From: Coniferiporia sulphurascens
Taxonomy: Eukaryota > Basidiomycota > Agaricomycetes > Hymenochaetales > Hymenochaetaceae
Length of the DNA: 64,000 nt
Direction: 5' to 3'
Assembly: GCA_002794785.1 (NCBI GenBank)
Contig: NBBA01000009.1
Location: forward strand, 1,674,001-1,738,000
Under the pieces are notes generated by a model. It was not told the origin of the DNA and did not search any database. It saw only the letters and a list, made by a program, of their open reading frames with translations. Below, piece by piece: positions 56,807 to 64,000 of the stretch. The stretch's first letter is position 1. Each line of letters begins with the position of its first letter. A program made the position numbers and the translations under genes.

Positions 56807-57190
56807 ATGAAGTTTCATGACCTCTCCATATCGCGTTTTGGTTCCGCACCCTTCATCTCTGCACTTTAAATTGTAACCGGGCACGCTATGAAAACACAAA
56901 TGACAGAGCCAACGGGGGTATTTTTAGTGTTGCATGCTGGCATTTGGGTGTGCTTACCGGTTTGCTACATTCGGTGCACTACTGACATTCCAAACATCAA
57001 TGGAACACACTTCATTGTCGGCTTGCTCTCAGACATCTGATCCAGTCCATCAGCACTGCAGGGTTTGATACGGTGGTGCCCTTTACCGTTATCAACGCCA
57101 TAAGCAGGGAATCCAACATCTCCAAGGAGCTGGCGCTTATGATCATGAATAACACTGTTATAGGGAATGGGCCGCTGAGGTTGATTGTTT
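56807..57190 (+). pseudogene. Cerato-platanin pseudogene 2
   Basis: Tandem relative of pseudogene 1, without its 465-bp block. Frames are broken near the start and the Cys motif region is unreadable. The second half remains recognisable (PFTVINAISRESNIS, MIMNNTVIGNGPL). Confidence 0.7.
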
Positions 57191-57526
57191 ATATACAATT
57201 AATAGTGGCCTTTGATACTGATACCAAGGTAAATAAATGTGAGAAAAGTGAGTATACACCCTGTGTGAAGGGTCTATGAACCATGTTAAGTTGATACTCT
57301 TTTCTTTTTCTTTTAGAGACTATTCAGCTAAGGATCACAGGCCCGGGCATCCGAATCGGCGCTTAACATCAAATATCACGTGCGCCAGGCCACGGTGTGC
57401 AGTAGAAGTGTATGATATGCAGAATCAGGACCTTCAAGCCAGTGCCGTATCCCATTTATGGTCGTCTCTGCTGAAGATCCAGAGATACCAGAAGTGCATT
57501 TGCAAAGGATGCAGATATTATTTTAT

Positions 57527-57780
57527 TAAATAAATATATTGAACACATTAAATATAAAAGTGGTCATATGAACAACCATCTTACTAAGTCAACAATAATG
57601 CAATGATAACGCAATACGAATAGGAGCTATGATAGTTATAGTATATGTAGCTCACAGTAGATGTATATAAGGAGAGCTGGTCTCTACTATGAAATACATC
57701 AGTTTACGCTGATAACCCACCTTTGCCTCAACCTCACCACTGCACCTCATCGTCTACCACAATGTGCGTAGATTTTAAGA
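57527..57780 (+). mobile_element. ~254-bp non-autonomous element, copy 1
   Basis: Starts TAAATAAATAT and ends GATTTTAAGA. The flanks TATTTTAT and TATTTTGA are an 8-bp duplication with two changes; the empty site in unit 1 (near 53505) reads TATTTTGA once. It contains TATATAAGGAGAGCTGG and a short palindrome (ATCAG..CTGAT). No coding capacity, and terminal inverted repeats are weak. Confidence 0.7.
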
Positions 57781-58376
57781 TATTTTGATGTGTGCTTGCC
57801 TCTGAGTGGTGTGCACTAAACAGATGGGAGGGAAGCTTAAGCTAAAGTTCAGGCGCAGTTGGGACTGTGGAGGATCATTGTTGTGGCTGTACATGTTGGG
57901 GTTGTACTGGGTGTCTGCTTTCAGCTAAAAGTATGGTTAAGAGCGGAGTATGCCTCCCGCTGTGATTTAAACTCTAATGCCTTATAACCATATTTAGTAG
58001 AACCATGCGTGAAAAAAAACACCCCTGTCTACAAACATCCGAGGCTTGTTGCCGAGGAAAGAATGGGCATAGGAAATAGCGGACTTGATGTAAATCTGGA
58101 TTACACCAAATGGGATGGTATGTCATGACAAGGTGCTATACCCATGAATTCTCCTCCAAGAATCTAAGACACTAATTGAGCAGCGACAAGCATAGGCTAT
58201 AAAAGCCCTCATTTTCACAAATAGTATTTATAGAACAAATCTAGGCTAGCCCATGGAAGCTGCACCAGCAATCCGACCGCCGCCATCAGGATATTTTGTA
58301 CCTGATACACTGGTAGGGGCCCGAGTCACTTATCAGCGCCTTAACCATGCTGAAGGCAATACAGGCTCTTAAAATC
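57781..58376. other. Intergenic, unit 2
   Basis: Aligns with about 53510-54050 of unit 1. No gene. Confidence 0.5.
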
Positions 58377-58620
58377 TACGCACATTGTGGTAGATGATGA
58401 GGTGCAGTGGTGATGTTGAGGCAAAGGTGGGTTATCAGCATAAACCGATGTATTTCATGGTAGAGACCAGCTCTCCTTATATACATCTACCGTGAGCTAC
58501 ATATACTATAACTATCATAGCTCCTATTTGTATTGTGTTATCGTTGCGTTATTGTTGACTTAGTAAGATGGTTGTTCATATGACCATCCGTTATTTATAT
58601 CATTTCGTTATATTTATTTA
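58377..58620 (-). mobile_element. ~250-bp non-autonomous element, copy 2
   Basis: Reverse-orientation copy (244 bp) flanked by a perfect 8-bp duplication ATACAGGC (58369-58376 and 58621-58628). Unit 1 has the uninterrupted site (gatgcaggcatact, near 54045). Confidence 0.8.
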
Positions 58621-58915
58621 ATACAGGCACTGCATACTGGTGCATCACAAACACTCCTCTAAGTCTGCGCACAGTTGCTGAAAATTTCTGCGACTGTAAA
58701 CGTCTCTCACAACTGTAAAGTTCATCTCAATTCCCAAGCCAAACCATCATATACACCGGATAACTCAGAAGTGGTGTCCTCGCCGCAATATTGTCATATA
58801 AGCTACCCTCCATGCAGACCATCTGCACAACTCCTAGGCTACTGGTGTCTCCAAAGTCCAAACAAACACCATCTCAGCACACTAAATTGCAGCTATACCA
58901 AAGCCCACACCTGTC

Positions 58916-60230
58916 ATGTACTCTGTGTATAGCTTGAGCAGCAGTGGCAGCGATAGATTCCCCAGTGCTCCGCCTGTGCAGAAAGTAGTGAGACCAAGGA
59001 AAAATATGCGTCCCTGCAGGCGTTGCACAGGGAAGCAGCAAAGGGTACGTTGACAAACCCTAGGTTTTCCACTCTTTCATCAGCCCATTTCCTACCAGTA
59101 AGAACAGAGCTGATTCCTTATTTTTTGTTACTTCGGCTCTTAGTGTAACACGGAGGCCCCATTTTCAGCCACAATGTGCGGGGGATGCAGAAAGGACGGA
59201 GTGGAATGCCCTCCATACGAGTCATGAAAGATCTGACAGGCTCGGGAGTCCCGGCATCTAGCAGTGCATACTGAAATAGCAATGGCTCCAGCGGAGTCTC
59301 AGGCTGATGCAGATAACATAGCACCCCCTGCCAGTGTTTCAGGGGTGAGTACCCAAATTCTGCACATAATTTTAATCTTTTTCACATATATACACCTATT
59401 CGGTTCAGCAAACGTTCCCTATTAGTCCCTTTGGTACCAATGATCTCCGAGTCGTGGCACAATCAGCGGGAAACATTAATGCCTATGGCATCGTTCACAA
59501 TCCCGAACACAAACACCAGAGTGATACGGCTGGGATGCTCCAAGTCTTCACTCAGGCTGGCCCAGGGGGACCTGATCACAACTCTGCCGGTGCTGGTGTT
59601 ACAATTTTTCTTTACTTTCCCTCTCTGCGCTGACTCACTTCCTCTTCATCATCATCAGTCAGCGCAACTCCCCCATTTCTCTGCCTTACTCATCCCTTAT
59701 CTGCCTTGTGCCATAAGATGCCATGATGACGCCTTATTGCACCATTATGATGTGCTTTGCTTACTGATCACCGTACTTGTATTACCAAGGCCTTCCTTGA
59801 GTTTCCATGACCTTCCTTAGTCTGGTAAACACACCTAACCAAGTCGCTACAGTAGCAAACACATAGAGTAGCATATAAGCATGTAACTTCAGTAGCACAA
59901 GCCCTAAGCTTGTGCTCTTTGTTCATACAAGCCCATTATCTGCTACCACCAGTCCACTGAGTGCCAGAGAGCCACTAGTCGCTTTGTCGTAACCCAACTC
60001 GCTAAAGAAGCTCACCGCGTCCACATCGCTGATCAGGAAGCCCCATCGCCGATCACCTTCGACTTACGACATCTAGGAAGCCCCGTTGCCGTACTACCAG
60101 CCCCGACGATCAGGAAGCCCCGACGTCGATCATTGCGTAACCGTTGAGCTTAACAGCTGGAGGTGCATATAATTTTGAGAACATGTACAATTTGTTGGAC
60201 GTTTTTAATTTCTTGGGTCCGAACCTGTAA
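58916..60230 (+). pseudogene. Zn2Cys6-type small protein pseudogene with LTR insertion
   Basis: Exon 1 58916-59044 (ending CRRCTGKQQR) and exon 2 from 59144 retain all six cysteines, but TGA at 59225-59227 ends the frame right after ECPPYES. Intron 2 keeps a GTGAGT donor. Solo LTR 2 splits exon 3 at 59597-60155, and the coding end (..GPNL) resumes at 60161 and stops at 60230. Confidence 0.75.
59597..60155 (+). mobile_element. Solo LTR 2 (559 bp), TSD GCTGG
   Basis: TGTTAC..TTAACA with a perfect 5-bp duplication GCTGG at 59592-59596 and 60156-60160. Inserted in exon 3 of the Zn2Cys6 pseudogene. No internal region, PBS or polypurine tract, so it is a solo LTR. Confidence 0.88.
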
Positions 60231-60590
60231 TCTTGTTTACATGTATGAACTTGAACAAACTGATTAGGACGACTCTGATTTCCTGGTATAACGTAAACCC
60301 ATAGTTAATATTTTTACGCATACGGTATCCTTTCATTAGTCCATGCCCCCCTTTACTTTACAAGCTCGAATTTTTCACAAATTTAATAGATGGGAAATCT
60401 AATGAAATAATATATTTTGTGCAAACAAAACAAACACCAAAACAAGTGTTTTAGAATCTGAGGTACATAGTTAATATTAAATAAATATAACGAACGTACT
60501 AAATATAAAGGTGGTCATAAGATCAACTGACTTACTAAGTGAACGATAACGCAATGATAACGCCATACAAATAGGAGCTATGATAGTTAT

Positions 60591-61715
60591 TGTTACAATT
60601 TTCCTTTACTTTCCCCTATTACGCTGACTCACTTCCTCTTTGTCATCATCAGTCAGCATAACTCCCCCATTTCTCTGCCTTACTCATCCTTATTCACCTT
60701 GCACCATAAGATGCCATGATGATGCCTTATTGCTGTTAAGCTCAATGGTTACACAGTGATCGACGTCGGGGCTTCCTGATTGTCGGGACTGATGGTACGG
60801 CAACAGGGCTTCCTAGATGTCGTAAGTCGAGGATGATCATTGATGGGGCTTCCTGATTGGCGATGTGGATGCGGTAGGCTTCTTTAGTGAATCGGGTTAC
60901 AATGAAGCGACTAGTGGCACTCAGGCGCACAGTAGACTGGTGGTAGCAGATAATGGGCTTGTATGAACAAAGAGCACAAGCTTAAGGCTTGTGCTACTGA
61001 AGTTACATGCTTATATGCTACTCTAAGTGTTTGCTACTGTAGCGACTTGGTTAGGTATGTTTACCAGACTATGGAAGGTCATGGAAACTCAAGGAAGGCC
61101 TTGGTAATACAAGTACGGTGATCAGTAAGCAAAGCACGTCATGATGGTGCAATAAGGCGTCATCATGGTGTCTTATGGCGCAAGGTGAAATAGGATGAGT
61201 AAGGCAGAGAAATGGGGGAGGTGTGCTGACTGATGATGATGAAGAGGAAGTGAGTCAGCGCAAATAAGAGGAAAGTAAAGGAAAATTGTAACAATTGCAC
61301 CATCATGATGTGCTTTGCTTACTGACCACCACACTTGTATTACCAAGGCCTTCCTTGAGTTTCCATGACCTTCCATAAGTCTGGTAAACATACCTAACCA
61401 AGTCGCTACAGTAACAAACACATAGAGTAGCATATAAGCATGTAACTTCAGTAGCACAAGCCTTAAGCTTGTGCTCTTTGTTCATACAAGCCCATTATCT
61501 GCTACCACCAGTCTACTGTGTGCCTCTTGGCCATTAGTCGCTTCGTCGTAACCCGACTCCGCTAAGAAGCATCACCAGTCCCTATCATCGATCAGGAAGC
61601 CCCACCGACGATCTCCTTCAACTTATGACATCTAGGAAGCCCTGTTGCCGTAACCATCAGCCTTGATGATCAGGAAGCCCCGACATCGATCACCGCGTAA
61701 CCATTGAGCTTAACA
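60591..61715 (+). mobile_element. Solo LTR 3, TSD GTTAT, split by LTR 4
   Basis: Outer LTR: 60591-60733 plus 61299-61715 (560 bp). It is flanked by GTTAT at 60586-60590 and 61716-61720. Confidence 0.88.
60734..61293 (-). mobile_element. Solo LTR 4 nested in LTR 3, TSD ATTGC
   Basis: A 560-bp LTR of the same family in reverse orientation (TGTTAAGCTC .. AATTGTAACA), with perfect ATTGC duplication at 60729-60733 and 61294-61298. Confidence 0.9.
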
Positions 61716-61869
61716 GTTATAGTATATGTAGCTCACGGTAGATGTATATAAGGAGAGCTGGTCTCTACCATGAAATACATCAGTTTACACTGATAACCCA
61801 CCTTTGCCTCAACTTCACCACTGCACCTCATCGTCTACCACAACGTGCATAGATTTTAAGAGTTAAAAT

Positions 61870-62584
61870 ACTGAAAGTAAATATGAGGACATGTGCCATT
61901 GGCCGCCAGTGCTTTTTCGGTACCGGCGATCTCGTGATCTTGGGTCTAAACCTACAATCATGTTCGCATGTACGGTTAGTTTGGTTAGGATGACTTTTAC
62001 CACTTGAGCCCAAACCCGTAGTACACTGTATTTTTTTGTGTGCGCACAACTAAACTACCCGAATACTCTTTTTCCTAGTACACAGCTCCCCCCTTTTCAC
62101 GTGCACGTTTGAAGTTTATACAAAAAGTTTAAAACCAGAAACCCCTTACAAAGACAACACTACAATGTAATGCATCTGCATTTCTTTTCTTCAGCTTTAA
62201 ACAACCCACAACCACAGCCACAACTAAGAAAGAAAAAACCGATTAAGAGTAGGTAAGTACGAAAAACAAAAAGAATAAACAGGATAAGGGTAAGGGTTAA
62301 CGCTAAAGATAGACAAGAAAAACAGGGTTCTTTTCGAGTCTCGACCGACGGTGGTGGTGGTGATGGTGGTGACAGTCCAAAGTCAGGAGTCGGACAAAGG
62401 ACAGGGGGGGGACGCGCACTAAAAGAGCGACTAGCGAGGCAGGGAACGGCGTGCTCTCCGTTTTGCACTCGCCAAAAAAAGAACGAACGAATGAAAGCCA
62501 AAATCTCGAATACCCCAACCCCAACTCCAATATAACCCAACCTCGACCCGACTCGAACACGATTTTTCAACTCCAAAAAACCGT
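61870..62584. other. Intergenic
   Basis: End of unit 2 (to about 62110), then the 3' flank of GH20 D with a run of GGT/GGTGAT trinucleotides. No gene. Confidence 0.45.
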
Positions 62585-64000
62585 TCAACTATTCAAGTTA
62601 CACGCCTGCGGACGCACAGCACACCACTCCGGCTGGAGGTTGATCGCGTTCACGCCACGCTGCACCATCCGGTAGCGAATATCATGCAGACGCGGGAGCG
62701 CCTCCGTGCCGTTCAGCGCGTCGTTCGTGCCCGACCCAGGGCCGGTCCAGAACACCTCAGCCGTAGCAGCCGCGCGCGGCCACACGATCGGGTCGAGGTT
62801 CTGCGGCCCAGACTGTTCGCCAAAGAGCAGCTGCTGGCCGCCGAGGACGAGTTCCTGCTGCGAGGCGGTGAGGTTCGCGTACGGGTCGAACGAGTACGCC
62901 TTCTGCCACGTCTTGAACGGGTCGCACCAGCTGTTTCCGTCGACATTGTCTCCGACCCATCCTCCGCCTCCGCAGTCGAGGTAGAAGTAGTCAGATGGGC
63001 TGTGTACGATCCTGAAGCCCTTGTCGGCGACAGCGGCAGAGTTCGCCGACGAGATCCACACCATGACGACGGTGTCGCTGGCGAGCGTGAGGTTGAAGTC
63101 GAGTACCATCTCCTCCCACACAACAGGCGTCTTCCCAACGGCCTTCAGCGCGTTGTGCGATGCCTGGGTGAACGTGTCCAGAGCCTGCTCGAGCGTCTTG
63201 CCTGAGCTCTTGAGGTCAGACTGCGTCTCCGCGTCGTCGGTGTAGCACTGTGTGTTGAGCTCGTCGCCACCCGTGCTGAACAGCGTCGATGACGTGAGCT
63301 TCGCGGCGGCTGTCAGGAGCGATGCCGTGAAGTTCGTCGTCGCCGCATTTGCGAGGCGCAGCTGGCCGGCGGGGGGCTCTGTGTAGCGATAGGGGAAGTT
63401 AAAACGGGTTAGAAGAAACTCCCTAATTCCAAAGAGACGTGCTAGACTAACCGTTCGCGTAGGTCGCCCAAGGGACAGCATCAAAGCATGCAACGTGCTC
63501 CGGGTAAGCCGCGCCAATAATGGACGTGTGTCCCGGGGTGTCAAGTTCCTGTAGCTCCGTCAGCATCATAGTAATAAGCCCCATAGGACATTAAAAACAC
63601 ACCATCACGACATCAATACCTCTCTGTAAAGCAAGATTAAACAAAATTCAGCCATACGAGTCTACATAACAAGCTAGTATTACCCACCGCGCCGGCGTAC
63701 GACACGACGTTCGCAACGTCCGCCGCAGAGTATACAGAGCTCGCCGAGTACGCACCCGCACCCGAGATCTCCGTGAAGCCGGGGACCTCGAGGGGGAAAC
63801 TCTGGCTGTCCGTAACGTGCCAGTGCAGGGTGTTGATCTGTACGAAGGGTTAATTATATGATAGACTCATGGGGGATGGGGAAGCAAACTGACCTTGACC
63901 CAGCTCATTGCGTCCAAGGTCCTCAGGATGTCAGCGACCGGGTAGCTAAGGGAATGTTAGTACAAGGCGTTAATGCATGCCAAAAAACGCGCATACTAGT
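62585..64000 (-). CDS. Beta-N-acetylhexosaminidase, GH20 (copy D, 5' end outside window)
   Basis: Exons read leftward: 63945-63894, 63837-63688, the 21-nt microexon 63623-63603 (RGIDVVM), 63548-63452, and a single long last exon 63378-62585. Motifs: NTLHWHVTDSQSFP, LDTPGHTSIIG, catalytic STGGDELN, VWISSANSAAVADKGF, LPRLHDIRYRM, ending QACNLNS as in copy B. The last exon merges what are four exons in copy B and seven in copy A. The 5' exons with the signal peptide lie beyond the right edge. The visible part has no defects, so the gene is probably active. Confidence 0.9.

Larger units (their letters stand above)
60478..61861 (+). mobile_element. ~254-bp non-autonomous element, copy 3, split by LTRs
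   Basis: Halves 60478-60590 and 61721-61861 add to 254 bp. They are flanked by GTTAATAT (60470-60477) and GTTAAAAT (61862-61869), an 8-bp duplication with one change. Solo LTR 3 lies inside. Confidence 0.75.
56740..62070. repeat. Tandem duplication, unit 2 (expanded by insertions)
   Basis: Direct repeat of about 52250-55640 carrying cerato-platanin pseudogene 2 and a Zn2Cys6 pseudogene. Three copies of a ~250-bp element and three LTRs account for most of the extra length. Confidence 0.75.

Noticed and set aside
1..64000. CRISPR arrays, bacterial operons, tRNA or rRNA genes
   Set aside because: The window is eukaryotic. I found no spaced-repeat array and no convincing tRNA cloverleaf or rRNA segment by eye; a tRNAscan-SE run would settle the tRNA question.

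Overview
This window is from a filamentous basidiomycete, most likely an Agaricomycete (polypore-like). The evidence is dense short introns (43-90 bp, GT..AG), an intersectin/Cin1-type gene, cerato-platanin and GH20 genes, and fungal solo LTRs. No database search was possible. Family names rest on motifs I can read; exon borders were placed by eye and checked for frame continuity.

Left part (1-10.5 kb): four tandem minus-strand paralogs of a type I membrane protein family (signal peptide, ~170-residue ectodomain, Ser/Thr stalk, one TM helix, basic anchor, cytoplasmic tail). Copies 3 and 4 lie in a ~3.05-kb tandem duplication. Copy 2 has a 2-nt frameshift that only intron retention would mask, and copy 4 has a stop codon in its signal peptide.

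Core part (10.5-25.2 kb): three intron-rich, intact plus-strand genes. They are a coiled-coil protein with a conserved C-terminal domain (possibly DUF6697), an SPFH/Band-7 protein (564 aa), and an 18-exon intersectin/Pan1-like scaffold with EH, WH2, two SH3, DH and PH domains (1948 aa). A retroposed insertion with a poly(A) tail and 14-bp target-site duplication sits ~150 bp upstream of the scaffold start.

Accessory part (25.6-64 kb): repeated copies of three gene types. These are a cerato-platanin (one intact, two decayed), GH20 beta-N-acetylhexosaminidases (two intact, one cut by the window edge, one pseudogene, two fragments), and a small family with a Zn(II)2Cys6-type cysteine cluster (three intact, two pseudogenes, one fragment). 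The block cerato-platanin/GH20/Zn2Cys6 at 26.3-32.7 kb recurs inverted at 47.4-53.2 kb. A second, tandem duplication (52.3-55.6 versus 56.7-62.1 kb) supplies empty sites for insertions: solo LTRs with 5-bp TSDs, one nested in another, and a ~250-bp element with 8-bp TSDs. A FAD monooxygenase and a Ser/Thr kinase lie between the repeats.

Functionally, the repeated genes point to cell-wall/chitin handling: hexosaminidase releases GlcNAc, and cerato-platanins are secreted proteins that bind chitin oligomers. The nuclear-looking Zn2Cys6 proteins could be regulators, but that link is inference from proximity only.
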